Notes: generated from the letters alone by a model not told the origin. A stretch of 26,843 nucleotides of DNA from Woeseiaceae bacterium (GCA_002728725.1 PBVS01000053.1:7279-34121); one strand, 5' to 3'. Counted from the first letter of the stretch, positions 10,283 to 19,507 are shown. Translations and numbers: made by a program.

Positions 10283-10651
10283 TTATTCGATTAAAAGAAT
10301 TGCAACCGGGTCTCTTCCTTCTGATATAAGAATATTATATGTTTTAGATGCTGCAATTGTTGTCATAGCTTCAATGCCAATATTTTTTTTTGCAAGGTCG
10401 AAAACAAGATTGCGATTAGGTGTCACTGAGTTCTTACCAGTGCCAAAGATAATTACATCAGGCTGTTCTTCTAGAATGAAATCAATATCAGAAATTGATG
10501 TTTTATCTACATTTTTGCCTTTCCATTCTCCAAGAATTTTATCTGAATTTAGAACGCATGAATAATTGATGTAATCAGAACCAATTAAAAGCTTGTCTTT
10601 CTTCACAGATCTAATTGAGGTTGAAAGATTATTCTCTTTGGAAAACTGCAT
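10283..10651 (-). CDS. Mth938-like domain protein (DUF498, NDUFAF3-related)
   Basis: This is a small single-domain protein of 122 residues. PDVIIFGTGKNSVTPNRNLVFDLAKKNIGIEAM followed by TIAASKTYNILISEGRDPVAILL (read in two parts) is characteristic of the Mth938/Xcc1710 family. The family is related to the mitochondrial complex I assembly factor NDUFAF3, but its bacterial function is not settled. I chose the ATG at 10651 (MQFSKENN) over the upstream TTG at 10663 because family members commonly begin close to such an M-Q segment. It ends 4 bases from convergent nlpD and diverges from recJ, occupying the position where rpoS normally lies. Confidence 0.85.
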   Translation of the reverse strand: MQFSKENNLSTSIRSVKKDKLLIGSDYINYSCVLNSDKILGEWKGKNVDKTSISDIDFILEEQPDVIIFGTGKNSVTPNRNLVFDLAKKNIGIEAMTTIAASKTYNILISEGRDPVAILLIE

Positions 10652-10670
10652 AGTTATTTTCAATAATCAA

Positions 10671-10698
10671 TTGAGTAAATTACACTGATATTTATTAT
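10671..10698 (+). promoter_or_regulatory. Candidate promoter for recJ-prfB-lysS
   Basis: TTGAGT (10671-10676), a 16-base spacer and TATTAT (10693-10698) form a plausible sigma70 promoter in the 102-base gap between the divergent Mth938-like gene and recJ. It would give a leader of roughly 50 bases. The -10 lies in the inverted repeat TTATTA-TT-TAATAA (10692-10705). AT-richness makes chance matches likely. Confidence 0.3.
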
Positions 10699-10753
10699 TT
10701 AATAATTCGTATATTATGTTACTCAAACCCTTGTTCATCAATGAAAATCTACC

Positions 10754-12463
10754 ATGAAACACGATAATAATAATCAAAGTGAGATAGTTGAAAGGAAGTA
10801 TTCTAAAAACGATAATCTCAAATCATTAGATCCAATTATTGCGAAGATATTATCATCACGGGGTATCACAAATATAGAGCAAACAAACTATAACCTCAGT
10901 TCGCTCGCACCAATAAGCTCCCTAGAAAATGTCAATTCTGCTGTGAATGTTCTTATTGAAAACATGAATGAGCAAATTGTAATAGTCGGAGACTATGATG
11001 TTGACGGCGCTACTGGTGTCTCTCTTTTGATGAGATGTCTCTCCGATTTTGGTTTTACAAAAATAGACTATATTGTTCCCAACAGGTTAAGAGATGGGTA
11101 TGGCCTAACAGTAGATGTTGTCCTAGATGCTAAGAATTTAAATCCAAATCTACTAATAACAGTTGATAACGGCATATCAAGTATCGAGGGTGTAAAAAAA
11201 GCGAGAGAGTTAGGTATAGATGTAATCATTACAGATCATCATTTGCCGGGAAACATAACTCCGAATGCCAATGTAATTGTTAATCCCAACTTAGCTAACA
11301 GTAAATTTTTAAGTCCAAATCTTGCTGGCGTAGGAGTTGCGTTCTATGTAATGGCAGCTCTCGGGAAAGAACTAGAAAATCAAGGTAACAATGGCGCGAG
11401 CAAGATTGTCTTGAAGTACCTTGATCTAGTCGCACTAGGAACTGTTGCAGATGTTGTAAAATTTGATTTTAATAATAGGATTATAGTTGACAGAGGGATA
11501 AAAGCCATCAGAAATGGAAAATGTTCTTCTGGAATACTTGCACTGATCAAAGAATCAGGAAAAGATCATAAAAAAACAAGCAGTCAAGATCTTGGCTTTT
11601 CGGTAGCACCAAAAATAAATTCAGCGGGAAGATTAGAAGATATTTCTATTGGTATAGAGTGTTTATTAACTGATGATCCTGTAGAAGCAAGAAAATTATC
11701 TGAGATTCTTATTGCTACGAATAAAGAAAGAAAGGATATTCAAACAAAAATGCAAGAAGAGGCTAATAATTTAGTTTCAGACATAACAAATGATGATACC
11801 TCATCTTGCATATGTATTTTTCATGATGACTGGCATCAAGGTATTGTGGGATTGATTGCTTCAAGATTAAAAGAGAAGTGCAATAGACCCGTTATTGCTT
11901 TTGCTTCTGAAGGAAATAGCAAAATAAAAGGCTCAGCAAGGTCAATTCAAGGGATACATATCAGAGATATTTTGGAGTCAGTTGCGTCCGAAAAATCAGA
12001 TCTAATTATAAAATTTGGTGGTCATTCAATGGCAGCTGGACTCACGATAGAAAAACACAACTATGAAGAATTTAAATCTTCAGTCTCGAGGATTATAAAT
12101 AAAAATTACCCTGATTTTGATTTCACAGGCAAAATCGTTACTGATGGTGAAATTCCGTCAAATAAGCTGAATGCAGGATTTGCAAAACACCTAGAAAGTT
12201 TTGGCCCGTGGGGTACAGATTTTGAAGAACCAAAATTTCATGGTAAATTTCTCATCCATGATCAGAGAGTGGTTGGTAACAATCATTTAAAAATGGAAGT
12301 TCAACCAGTTAAAGGCAATCAAATAATTGATGCCATCGCATTCAACCACGATAAATTTATTGCTAGAGATTCAGTTGGTTTTGTCTATAGATTGTGTTTG
12401 AATGAATTCCGAGGCAATACAAAGGAACAGTTAATTGTAGAAAAAATATATGGTGAAATATGA
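10754..12463 (+). CDS. recJ: Single-stranded-DNA-specific 5'-3' exonuclease RecJ
   Basis: RecJ degrades single-stranded DNA 5' to 3' in RecF-pathway recombination, mismatch repair and base-excision repair. It is a DHH-family enzyme. The metal-binding motifs are visible: GDYDVDGATG at 79-88, DNG at 138-140 and DHH at 161-163 in IITDHHLPG. Downstream are GRLEDISIGIECLL and the DHHA1-type GGHSMAAGLTIE. The length is 569 residues (E. coli 577). Its stop overlaps the prfB ATG (ATGA at 12460-12463), as expected for the recJ-prfB-lysS operon. RecO, encoded later in this window, acts in the same pathway. Confidence 0.96.
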   Translation: MKHDNNNQSEIVERKYSKNDNLKSLDPIIAKILSSRGITNIEQTNYNLSSLAPISSLENVNSAVNVLIENMNEQIVIVGDYDVDGATGVSLLMRCLSDFGFTKIDYIVPNRLRDGYGLTVDVVLDAKNLNPNLLITVDNGISSIEGVKKARELGIDVIITDHHLPGNITPNANVIVNPNLANSKFLSPNLAGVGVAFYVMAALGKELENQGNNGASKIVLKYLDLVALGTVADVVKFDFNNRIIVDRGIKAIRNGKCSSGILALIKESGKDHKKTSSQDLGFSVAPKINSAGRLEDISIGIECLLTDDPVEARKLSEILIATNKERKDIQTKMQEEANNLVSDITNDDTSSCICIFHDDWHQGIVGLIASRLKEKCNRPVIAFASEGNSKIKGSARSIQGIHIRDILESVASEKSDLIIKFGGHSMAAGLTIEKHNYEEFKSSVSRIINKNYPDFDFTGKIVTDGEIPSNKLNAGFAKHLESFGPWGTDFEEPKFHGKFLIHDQRVVGNNHLKMEVQPVKGNQIIDAIAFNHDKFIARDSVGFVYRLCLNEFRGNTKEQLIVEKIYGEI

Positions 12464-13558
12464 ATGAAATCAATAATCTAAATAACTATATTAAATCTAT
12501 TTATGATAGTGCCATTTCACTCAGGGGGTATCTTTGACTACGATCAAAAATATGAGCGTTTACAGGAGATAAACAGAGAACTTGAAAATCCTGATGTTTG
12601 GACAGACGCCAATTATGCAAAATCACTCAATAGTGAAAAATCGAAGCTAGAAAATACAATTGTTCCATTGGATACTATCATATCAACATCTAATGATTTG
12701 ATAGAACTATATAATCTTGCAAAAGATGAAGGTGATGATGAAACGATTCTGGAGATTGAAGCAGATGCAATAAAGTTGTACCAGCAAATTGAAATTCTTG
12801 AATTTCGGAGAATGTTTGATGGTGAGATGGATTCTTCAGATGCTTATCTAGATATCCAATCTGGAGCTGGAGGAACAGAGGCTCAAGATTGGGCAGAAAT
12901 GATTTTAAGGATGTATCTAAGGTGGTCAGAGTCCCATGAATTTAAGACTGAAATTATAGAGATCTCATCGGGTGATGTAGCTGGAATAAAAAGCGCTACT
13001 GTTCATATTAAGGGTGAGTATGCTTATGGTTGGTTAAGATCAGAAACAGGCGTACACAGGTTAGTTAGAAAGTCACCATTTGACTCTGGTAATAAACGTC
13101 ATACCTCCTTTGCATCTGTTTTTGTTATGCCTGAAGTTGATGATAGCATTGAAATTGAGATCAACCCTTCTGATCTTCGTATTGATGTATACAGAGCAAG
13201 CGGTGCTGGTGGACAGCATGTCAATAGAACAGAGTCAGCTGTTAGGATAACACATCTCCCAACAAACATTGTCGTGCAATGTCAGAATGATAGATCTCAA
13301 CATAAAAATAAGGCGACAGCGATGAAGCAATTAAAAGCGAAGTTATATGAGCTGGAACTGCAGATGAAGAAATCTGCTTCATCAGAGGTAGAAGATAGTA
13401 AAGCTGATGTAGGGTGGGGTAATCAAATTAGATCATATGTACTAGATCAGAGTAGAATAAAGGATTTAAGAACTGGAGTTGAAGCAGGAAATACACAAGC
13501 AGTATTGGATGGAGATTTGGATAAATTTATAGAAGCAAGTCTAAAACAGGGGTTATAA
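12460..13558 (+). CDS. prfB: Peptide chain release factor 2, made by programmed +1 frameshift
   Basis: RF2 terminates translation at UGA and UAA. The first 25 codons (12460-12534, ending R-G-Y-L) stop at an in-frame TGA (12535-12537). A +1 shift at CTT-T then reads GAC at 12536 and continues to 13558, giving 365 residues, the E. coli length. With this numbering the anticodon-like SPF falls at 205-207 and the catalytic GGQ at 250-252, exactly as in E. coli. Position 246 is Ala, the usual high-activity residue. The in-frame ATG at 12503 is not the natural start, because it would miss the conserved N-terminus. The start overlaps the recJ stop by ATGA. lysS follows directly. Confidence 0.97.
12523..12537 (+). 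promoter_or_regulatory. RF2 programmed +1 frameshift site
   Basis: AGGGGG (12523-12528), TAT, the slippery CTT (12532-12534) and the TGA stop (12535-12537) followed by C reproduce the canonical prfB recoding site with the same spacing. AGGGGG pairs with the anti-Shine-Dalgarno of 16S rRNA and promotes slippage. When RF2 is scarce, the ribosome pauses at UGA and shifts, so RF2 regulates its own synthesis. This site also shows that UGA is a stop codon in this organism. Confidence 0.96.
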
Positions 13559-15058
13559 GTGTCAGAAGATAAAAATGAAAACGATTTAATAAGAGAAAGA
13601 CGAAGAAAGCTTTCAGAATACAGAAAAGAAGGAGTGGCGTTCCCAAATGATTTTAGGCGTTCTATTCTGGCTGATGATCTTCATAAAAATTATGATGACT
13701 CAAGCAAAGAAGAGCTTGAGGTAAATCAGATTCCTGCTTCGGTATCAGGAAGAATTATTGCTAAGAGGGTTATGGGTAAAGCAAGCTTTATAAAACTCCA
13801 GGATGTCAGCGGTCAAATTCAAGTAAGAATGGAAAGGGATAGATTACCAGAAGGGCTTTATCAAGAATTTAAAAAATGGGATGTTGGCGATATTATTGGG
13901 GTTTCTGGAGTTCTTTTTAAAACAAATACAAATGAGTTAACAGTCCTAGCAGATACATCAATATTACTCACAAAGTCACTGAGACCTCTCCCAGAAAAAT
14001 TTCATGGCTTATCAAATCAGGAAATGAGGTATCGACAGAGATATGTAGACCTGATCATGAATGAAAAAAGCAGAAATGTATTCATTACCCGGTCAAAGAT
14101 CATCACCCTGATACGAGAATTCATGAATACAAGATCATTTCTTGAGGTAGAAACCCCCATGATGCATTCGATACCAGGAGGTGCTGTCGCTCGCCCATTT
14201 GAAACTCATCACAATACATTAGATATGAAGCTTTTTCTTAGGATTGCGCCTGAGTTGTTCTTAAAAAGACTTGTCGTAGGTGGATTTGAGAGAGTTTATG
14301 AGATAAATCGTAATTTCAGAAATGAAGGAGTGTCTACACAACACAATCCAGAATTTACTATGTTAGAACTTTATCAGGCCTATGCAGATTATGAGGATTT
14401 TATGGTGCTGATTGAAGACATGATGTCTGAGATATCAGTTAGTATTCATCAGTCAGAATCCATCATCTATCAAGAAAAAGAGATTAACTTCAAAGGTCCT
14501 TTTCATAGAATGACAATGGAAGAAGCAATTATAAAATATAACCCCGATTTGAATAAAGAAAATATCAGAGATAAGGCTTACCTAGAAAATTACGCAAATC
14601 AATTAAGTATAAAAATTGAGGAAACATATAATGCTGGAAAAATTCAGGCAGAGATTTTTGAAAAAACGTGTGAAGAGAACTTAGTTGAGCCAACTTTTAT
14701 TTATGCTTATCCAACAGAAGTTTCTCCCTTATCAAGAAGGAATGACAGTGATCCTTTCATCACTGATCGTTTTGAATTTTTTGTATTTGGACGTGAGCTA
14801 GCAAACGGGTTTTCAGAATTGAATGATCCCGAAGATCAATCCGAGCGTTTCAAAGCCCAAGTTAAAATGCTGGAACAAGGAGATAATGAAGCAATGTCAT
14901 ATGATCATGATTACATTAGAGCTTTAGAGTATGGGTTGCCACCCACAGCAGGCTTAGGAATTGGAATTGACAGATTGGTTATGTTATTTACAGATTCTGC
15001 TTCCATAAGGGATGTGCTTCTTTTTCCATACATGAGGAACGAAAAGGCTGAAAACTAG
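13559..15058 (+). CDS. lysS: Lysyl-tRNA synthetase (class II)
   Basis: LysRS charges tRNA-Lys. The N-terminal OB-fold anticodon-binding domain covers about residues 60-150 ([22 protein letters not shown]). The class II catalytic core has motif 1 near VETPMM, motif 2 [15 protein letters not shown] and motif 3 [13 protein letters not shown]. The length is 499 residues (E. coli 505). The start is GTG, directly abutting the prfB stop, with a strong AGGGG Shine-Dalgarno about 6 bases upstream inside prfB. The recJ-prfB-lysS order is typical of gammaproteobacteria. The 3' end overlaps convergent ygfZ by 4 bases. Confidence 0.97.
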   Translation: MSEDKNENDLIRERRRKLSEYRKEGVAFPNDFRRSILADDLHKNYDDSSKEELEVNQIPASVSGRIIAKRVMGKASFIKLQDVSGQIQVRMERDRLPEGLYQEFKKWDVGDIIGVSGVLFKTNTNELTVLADTSILLTKSLRPLPEKFHGLSNQEMRYRQRYVDLIMNEKSRNVFITRSKIITLIREFMNTRSFLEVETPMMHSIPGGAVARPFETHHNTLDMKLFLRIAPELFLKRLVVGGFERVYEINRNFRNEGVSTQHNPEFTMLELYQAYADYEDFMVLIEDMMSEISVSIHQSESIIYQEKEINFKGPFHRMTMEEAIIKYNPDLNKENIRDKAYLENYANQLSIKIEETYNAGKIQAEIFEKTCEENLVEPTFIYAYPTEVSPLSRRNDSDPFITDRFEFFVFGRELANGFSELNDPEDQSERFKAQVKMLEQGDNEAMSYDHDYIRALEYGLPPTAGLGIGIDRLVMLFTDSASIRDVLLFPYMRNEKAEN

Positions 15059-15873
15059 AGTTTTGCTCTGAATGGTATGGCATTCCCCCCTTCATACTGC
15101 AGGCTTTTTTCTTTGAATATGATATTGATCATAGCCATCATCATAATGCCTTCAATTGAAATTATTTGAGCGCCAGTATCTTTACCGTTATGAAATAATT
15201 TATCATCTAATTTGATATCAGTTGAATCCAATTTGTAAACGATAACTCTTCTTTTCACTCTTCCAATATGCTCGGTTCTCGCAACAACTTCTTGTCCAAC
15301 ATAGCAGCCTTTTTGAAAGCTAATACCGTCTATAACGTCCATATTCAACATGTGAGGTGTATATTTCTCTGAATGTTGAATCGAAATATCAACAAGATTT
15401 TCAGTCATCCTGGCTGCTTTCCAATCTTCTTGCTTCATAGGATTTTTTAAGATTTCTATTTTTTCTGTGTTGGAGAATATTTCTTTTGCTCCAGACTCTT
15501 TTAAATCATTTATGACTATAAATTGATTACTGCTCATCGTTACTTTTTTTCTGATCTCATTGCTATCCATTTTCTTAAAGCAAGATGACCACACATCAGA
15601 AGATAATTCGATATTTACGTCAGATCTAAAAATGAACTTTTTTAATCTATTGATAATTATCTCAGACATGGTGTGATGAATAATCACTCCTATCTTTTCA
15701 TTAAATTGAAATAATTGACAAGTAGCTATTACCCTTCCTTTTGGATTGCAAAAAGCCGCATTCCTTGTTGTATTTTCATCGAGTTTCTCTATGTCCTGAG
15801 TAACTTGACCCTGAAGAAAGTCAACTCTGTCTTTTCCACCAATAAATATTATATTGAATAAATCAGCACTCAT
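15055..15873 (-). CDS. ygfZ: YgfZ-like folate-binding Fe-S assembly/repair protein
   Basis: YgfZ (related to human IBA57) binds tetrahydrofolate and supports synthesis or repair of some [4Fe-4S] enzymes, such as the tRNA thiotransferase MiaB. The diagnostic K-G-C-Y-x-G-Q-E motif is at residues 188-195 with the conserved Cys190, within a GcvT-like fold. It is 272 residues, shorter than E. coli YgfZ (326), mainly toward the C-terminus. It diverges from the complex II operon, whose SdhB carries three Fe-S clusters, and sdhE is nearby. Both genes are near neighbours in Pseudomonas too. The 3' end overlaps lysS by 4 bases. Confidence 0.9.
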   Translation of the reverse strand: MSADLFNIIFIGGKDRVDFLQGQVTQDIEKLDENTTRNAAFCNPKGRVIATCQLFQFNEKIGVIIHHTMSEIIINRLKKFIFRSDVNIELSSDVWSSCFKKMDSNEIRKKVTMSSNQFIVINDLKESGAKEIFSNTEKIEILKNPMKQEDWKAARMTENLVDISIQHSEKYTPHMLNMDVIDGISFQKGCYVGQEVVARTEHIGRVKRRVIVYKLDSTDIKLDDKLFHNGKDTGAQIISIEGIMMMAMINIIFKEKSLQYEGGNAIPFRAKL

Positions 15874-15923
15874 AATTTTTATCTCATTTAAGATGATTCG
15901 TGTATATAAAAGAAAAAAAATTC

Positions 15924-15937
15924 TGGCATAATTATAC
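15924..15937. promoter_or_regulatory. Candidate bidirectional -10 element (ygfZ / SDHAF4-like gene)
   Basis: The palindrome ATAATTAT (15928-15935) yields TG-G-CATAAT (15924-15932), an extended -10, on the plus strand and a perfect TATAAT (15936 to 15931) on the minus strand. The plus-strand start would fall at about 15939, the A of the ATG, predicting a leaderless transcript. The minus-strand start would leave a leader of about 50 bases for ygfZ. No good -35 boxes are visible. Confidence 0.3.
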
Positions 15938-15938
15938 T

Positions 15939-16112
15939 ATGGAAAACAAAAATAAAAGTCTAAAACGATCAGACACCAAGAACTCTGAAAAAAATAAAAA
16001 TCAAAAGACATCAAAAGTGCATAAACAACCTAAAGAGATCGGAGGCAGGGGTGGCTTAGATCCATCTAGGTATGGAGATTGGGAAAAAGACGGAAGATGC
16101 ATTGATTTTTAG
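15939..16112 (+). CDS. SDHAF4-like succinate dehydrogenase assembly factor (DUF1674)
   Basis: This is a 57-residue protein with a lysine-rich, low-complexity N-terminus and the highly conserved tail RYGDWEKDGRCIDF (44-57), the signature of DUF1674/SDHAF4. In mitochondria SDHAF4 binds flavinylated SdhA, shields it from oxidants and promotes its joining to SdhB. The same role is inferred here because the gene lies 53 bases before sdhC. An upstream GTG at 15900 would add 13 residues that are not family-like, so I chose the ATG at 15939. A -10 element only 7 bases upstream suggests a leaderless start. Confidence 0.88.
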   Translation: MENKNKSLKRSDTKNSEKNKNQKTSKVHKQPKEIGGRGGLDPSRYGDWEKDGRCIDF

Positions 16113-16140
16113 TTGAATGCCCAAACTATTTATTTATCAT
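16113..16140 (+). promoter_or_regulatory. Candidate internal promoter for sdhCDAB
   Basis: TTGAAT (16113-16118), a 16-base spacer and TATCAT (16135-16140) lie in the 53-base gap before sdhC, the largest gap in the same-strand run that starts at 15939. The start would be near 16147, about 19 bases before the sdhC ATG. It may allow complex II expression separate from the upstream assembly-factor gene. Confidence 0.3.
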
Positions 16141-16165
16141 TATCACCACTATCTGAAGCAAAATA

Positions 16166-16540
16166 ATGTCTAATCGAGCTCGACCTCTATCGCCGCATCT
16201 AACCATTTATAGATGGCCAATAACAATGATATTGTCAATATTGCACAGAGGTACTGGCATAGTTCTTACTCTGGGTCTATTAAGTTTCTCACTGTGGCTA
16301 GGAAGCATTGCGCTCGGTGAAGACCATTATAAAAAATTCATCAACCTATCAACTTCGTGGCCCGGAAGCCTTTTATTGCTGTCATTGAGTTTTGCTTTTT
16401 TTCTTCATCTATCCAATGGAATTAGACATTTATATTGGGATACAGGAAGAGGCTTTAATAAAGATAATGTAGAACTTTCGGCCAGAATAGTAATCATCTC
16501 CACGTTCGCTCTTACGTGTTTATTTTGGTGGTGGTTATGA
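16166..16540 (+). CDS. sdhC: Succinate dehydrogenase cytochrome b556 subunit
   Basis: SdhC is one of two membrane anchors of complex II. It contributes to the quinone site and heme b ligation. The RPLSPHLTIYRW N-terminus, SILHRGTG (with the quinone-site Ser and Arg region) and HLSNGIRHLYWDTGRGF (with the candidate heme-ligand His) are family signatures. Three membrane segments are expected at about residues 22-45, 66-88 and 104-124. The length of 124 residues is normal. The RPLSPHL...MILSILHR form resembles alphaproteobacterial and Xanthomonas SdhC more than E. coli SdhC. The stop overlaps the sdhD ATG (ATGA). Confidence 0.94.
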   Translation: MSNRARPLSPHLTIYRWPITMILSILHRGTGIVLTLGLLSFSLWLGSIALGEDHYKKFINLSTSWPGSLLLLSLSFAFFLHLSNGIRHLYWDTGRGFNKDNVELSARIVIISTFALTCLFWWWL

Positions 16541-16920
16541 AAATATTGTCATTGCTCGGTCTCGTAATTAAAAATAACTTAGTTGAGGGAGCTTCGGCTC
16601 ATTGGTGGTCTCAGAGAGTGTCAGCTTTCTTTCTTGCGATCTTATTTGTATGGTTCACATTTTCATTCGGGAATATTGAAAATTATGAATATGATTCAGT
16701 TATTTCATGGAGTTCAGGTATTCTCAACTCTATGATGTTGCTTTTGCTGTCTATTGTAATGATATATCACTCCAGTCTTGGTCTTGAAGTAATTATTGAG
16801 GATTATATTCATACAAGAAAAACAAGAAAATACTCTCTTATCTTTAATAGAGTAATTCATTTGCTCTTGGCAGTTGTAACGATTGTTTCGATTTTTTTTA
16901 TTAATACGGGGTCGCAATAA
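16537..16920 (+). CDS. sdhD: Succinate dehydrogenase hydrophobic membrane anchor
   Basis: SdhD is the second complex II membrane anchor. The protein has three likely membrane helices (about residues 25-47, 58-80 and 97-120). W-W-S-Q-R-V-S-A starts the first, and [16 protein letters not shown] carries the candidate heme and quinone residues. The I-I-E-D-Y-x-H ending is typical of the alphaproteobacterial/mitochondrial type; E. coli has a different motif there. An upstream in-frame ATG at 16516 would overlap sdhC by 25 bases. I chose 16537, which overlaps by ATGA and gives 127 residues. The stop and the sdhA start share one base (TAATG). Confidence 0.92.
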   Translation: MKILSLLGLVIKNNLVEGASAHWWSQRVSAFFLAILFVWFTFSFGNIENYEYDSVISWSSGILNSMMLLLLSIVMIYHSSLGLEVIIEDYIHTRKTRKYSLIFNRVIHLLLAVVTIVSIFFINTGSQ

Positions 16921-18704
16921 TGAGTGAATATGATTTTATTGATCATGATTATGATGTCATTGTTGTTGGTGCAGGTGGATCAGGCTTGCGTGCCACATTT
17001 GGTCTCTCTCAATCCGGCCTAAAAACAGGATGCATTACAAAGGTTTTTCCTACTAGAAGCCACACAGTTGCTGCTCAAGGAGGGATAAGCGCTGCTTTAG
17101 GAAATATGGGTGAAGATGATTGGCGTTGGCATATGTACGATACTGTTAAAGGTGGTGACTGGCTTGGAGACCAAGATGCAATAGAATACATGTGTAAAGA
17201 AGCTCCTGATGCGGTGATTGAGCTTGAGCATTATGGGGTTCCATTTTCGAGAACCGAAGATGGTCTAATTTATCAGAGACCGTTCGGAGGAATGACTACT
17301 CATTATGGTGAAGGAATAGCTCAAAGAACCTGTGCAGCAGCAGACAGGACAGGACATGCTATGTTACACACTCTCTATCAGCAATCACTCAAATATTCAG
17401 CGGAATTTTTTATTGAGTTTTTCGCTATTGATTTGATCATGATTGATGGTGAGTGTCGCGGAGTTGTTGCTCTAGAGATGGCGACAGGAAAATTACATCG
17501 TTTTAGATCTCATAAAGTTATATTGGCAACTGGCGGTTATGGGAGATCATACTTCTCATGTACGTCAGCGCATACATGCACAGGAGATGGTAATGCAATG
17601 GTGACTAGAGCAGGACTTCCATTGCAGGACATGGAATTTGTTCAATTTCATCCAACTGGAATTTATGGCGCAGGAATGCTCATTACAGAGGGAGCAAGAG
17701 GTGAAGGTGGTTATCTGACAAACTCGGACGGAGAGCGATTTATGGAAAGATATGCTCCCAATGCAAAAGATCTCGCATCAAGAGATGTTGTAAGCCGGTC
17801 AATGACAATTGAAATTCAAGAAGGGAGGGGTGTTGGTCCTGATAAAGACCATATTTTTCTGCATCTGGAGCATCTGGGTTCAGATGTTATAGATGAACGT
17901 CTTCCCGGTATCGCAGAATCAGCAAAAGTTTTCGCTGATGTTGATGTCACTGAGTCGCCAATCCCAGTGCTACCAACTGTTCACTATAACATGGGAGGAA
18001 TTCCAACCAATTACAATGGGGAAGTTGTTACGCTGCATAATGGCGATCCAGAGCATGTTGTGCCGGGACTTATGGCTGTTGGTGAGGCAGGATGCGTTTC
18101 AGTGCATGGTGCCAATAGGTTGGGATCAAACTCTTTGCTTGATCTGGTGGTTTTTGGAAGGGCGGCAGCAAAATTTTGTATAAATGACCTAAAAAATAAA
18201 GGAAGTTTGGAGCCATTTCCAAAAGATGCCGGAGAAAATAGTATCTCCAGGCTTGATAAAATTCGCAATGCAAAAGGTTCAGTTTCAACCTCTGAGTTGA
18301 GGCTTGAAATGCAAAAAATTATGCAAAACTTCGCAGCTGTATTTAGATCGGGCGACTCTCTTAAAAAAGGAGTTTCTCTTCTTAGTGAATCCTATAAGAA
18401 GTTCGAGGATATTTCTGTTTCAGATCGATCTTTGATTTGGAATACAGATATAATTGAAACTATGGAATTAGAAAACCTCTTAATAAATGCAACCGCAACA
18501 ATCGACTCTGCAGAACATAGAAAAGAAAGTCGAGGGGCGCATGCAAGAGAGGATTTCACTGAGAGGGATGACCAAAATTGGATGAAGCATACTTTGTGCT
18601 GGATAAATGGGCCAGGAAAAGTAAGTTTTGGATATCGTCCTGTTCATCAGGAAACACTGACTGAAGAGGTGGAAGCCATTCCACCAAAGGCGAGAGTGTA
18701 TTGA
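16920..18704 (+). CDS. sdhA: Succinate dehydrogenase flavoprotein subunit
   Basis: SdhA oxidises succinate to fumarate with covalently bound FAD at the cytoplasmic face of the inner membrane. The dinucleotide fold is [13 protein letters not shown] (about residues 13-25). The flavin-linked His48 is in [11 protein letters not shown]. Substrate-site segments [28 protein letters not shown] and [20 protein letters not shown] are intact, and the closing [11 protein letters not shown] is standard. The length is 594 residues (E. coli 588). Details such as [11 protein letters not shown] and [17 protein letters not shown] match alphaproteobacterial, mitochondrial and Xanthomonas-type SdhA rather than the enterobacterial form. 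SdhE (flavinylation) is encoded downstream. Confidence 0.97.
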   Translation: MSEYDFIDHDYDVIVVGAGGSGLRATFGLSQSGLKTGCITKVFPTRSHTVAAQGGISAALGNMGEDDWRWHMYDTVKGGDWLGDQDAIEYMCKEAPDAVIELEHYGVPFSRTEDGLIYQRPFGGMTTHYGEGIAQRTCAAADRTGHAMLHTLYQQSLKYSAEFFIEFFAIDLIMIDGECRGVVALEMATGKLHRFRSHKVILATGGYGRSYFSCTSAHTCTGDGNAMVTRAGLPLQDMEFVQFHPTGIYGAGMLITEGARGEGGYLTNSDGERFMERYAPNAKDLASRDVVSRSMTIEIQEGRGVGPDKDHIFLHLEHLGSDVIDERLPGIAESAKVFADVDVTESPIPVLPTVHYNMGGIPTNYNGEVVTLHNGDPEHVVPGLMAVGEAGCVSVHGANRLGSNSLLDLVVFGRAAAKFCINDLKNKGSLEPFPKDAGENSISRLDKIRNAKGSVSTSELRLEMQKIMQNFAAVFRSGDSLKKGVSLLSESYKKFEDISVSDRSLIWNTDIIETMELENLLINATATIDSAEHRKESRGAHAREDFTERDDQNWMKHTLCWINGPGKVSFGYRPVHQETLTEEVEAIPPKARVY

Positions 18705-18708
18705 TATC

Positions 18709-19494
18709 ATGGCCAAATTTAATTTACCGGTAAACTCAAGGGTTAAAAAAGGGAAGCATTTTGAGGCTCCAAAAGAGGCCGAAAATGTGAGGAGATATAT
18801 TGTTTATAGATATAATCCCGATCTCGATGAGAATCCTAGAATGGATATATTTGATATCGATATGGATAATTGTGGTCCTATGGTACTGGATGTTCTTATT
18901 AAGATCAAAAATGAGATTGATCCAAGCCTGACATTCAGACGATCTTGCAGAGAAGGGATATGCGGTTCATGTGCGATGAACATTAATGGTGGCAATTCAC
19001 TTGCGTGTACGATTTCTGCATCGAGCATCAGCGGTGATACAAAAATATATCCATTGCCTCATATGCCGGTAGTCAAGGATTTGGTAGCAGATCTTACACA
19101 TTTTTATCAACAATATGCTTCCATAAAACCTTGGCTGCAGTCGAAGAAGGAGCCACCTGAGCATAAAGAAAGAATTCAGTCAAAAGAAGAACAAGAGAAA
19201 ATCGATGAACCTGCAGCATGCATTTTATGCGCTTGTTGTTCAACAAGTTGCCCCAGTTATTGGTGGAATAGTGATCGTTATCTTGGACCTGCTGCTCTCC
19301 TTGCATCATACAGGTGGTTAGTTGACAGTAGGGATGATGCAAAAGATGAAAGACTTGATGAAATTGAGGACTCTTTTCGATTATACAGGTGTCATACCAT
19401 CATGAATTGCACTAACACCTGTCCAAAAGGCTTGAATCCTGCAGAAGCAATAGCCAATACAAAGAAAATGCTAATAGAAAGACATTCACAATAA
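18709..19494 (+). CDS. sdhB: Succinate dehydrogenase iron-sulfur subunit
   Basis: SdhB passes electrons from FAD to ubiquinone through three Fe-S clusters. The [2Fe-2S] ligands are Cys80, Cys85, Cys88 and Cys100 (CREGICGSC...C); E. coli has Asp in place of the third Cys. The [4Fe-4S] and [3Fe-4S] ligands are supplied by [12 protein letters not shown] (171-182) and [14 protein letters not shown] (228-241). At 261 residues it is longer than E. coli SdhB (238) because of an N-terminal extension ([20 protein letters not shown]) like that of alphaproteobacterial and mitochondrial SdhB. It starts 4 bases after sdhA without a clear Shine-Dalgarno. sdhE follows 13 bases later. Confidence 0.97.
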   Translation: MAKFNLPVNSRVKKGKHFEAPKEAENVRRYIVYRYNPDLDENPRMDIFDIDMDNCGPMVLDVLIKIKNEIDPSLTFRRSCREGICGSCAMNINGGNSLACTISASSISGDTKIYPLPHMPVVKDLVADLTHFYQQYASIKPWLQSKKEPPEHKERIQSKEEQEKIDEPAACILCACCSTSCPSYWWNSDRYLGPAALLASYRWLVDSRDDAKDERLDEIEDSFRLYRCHTIMNCTNTCPKGLNPAEAIANTKKMLIERHSQ

Positions 19495-19507
19495 GAGCGA
19501 CTTATTT

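Noticed and set aside
12503-12535. ATG at 12503 as the prfB start
   Set aside because: It gives an N-terminus unlike RF2 and ignores the canonical frameshift site. The 12460 start plus +1 shift gives the exact family length.
15051-15064. AAAAC-TAGA-GTTTT hairpin at the lysS/ygfZ overlap as a terminator
   Set aside because: The 5-base stem has a single G-C pair and no T-tract beyond the stem itself. It is too weak to call, though noted in the convergent-pair finding.
17893-18183. 96-codon plus-strand frame within sdhA, with several antisense frames nearby
   Set aside because: The sdhA frame is conserved throughout this stretch; the alternative frames are by-products of its codon pattern.
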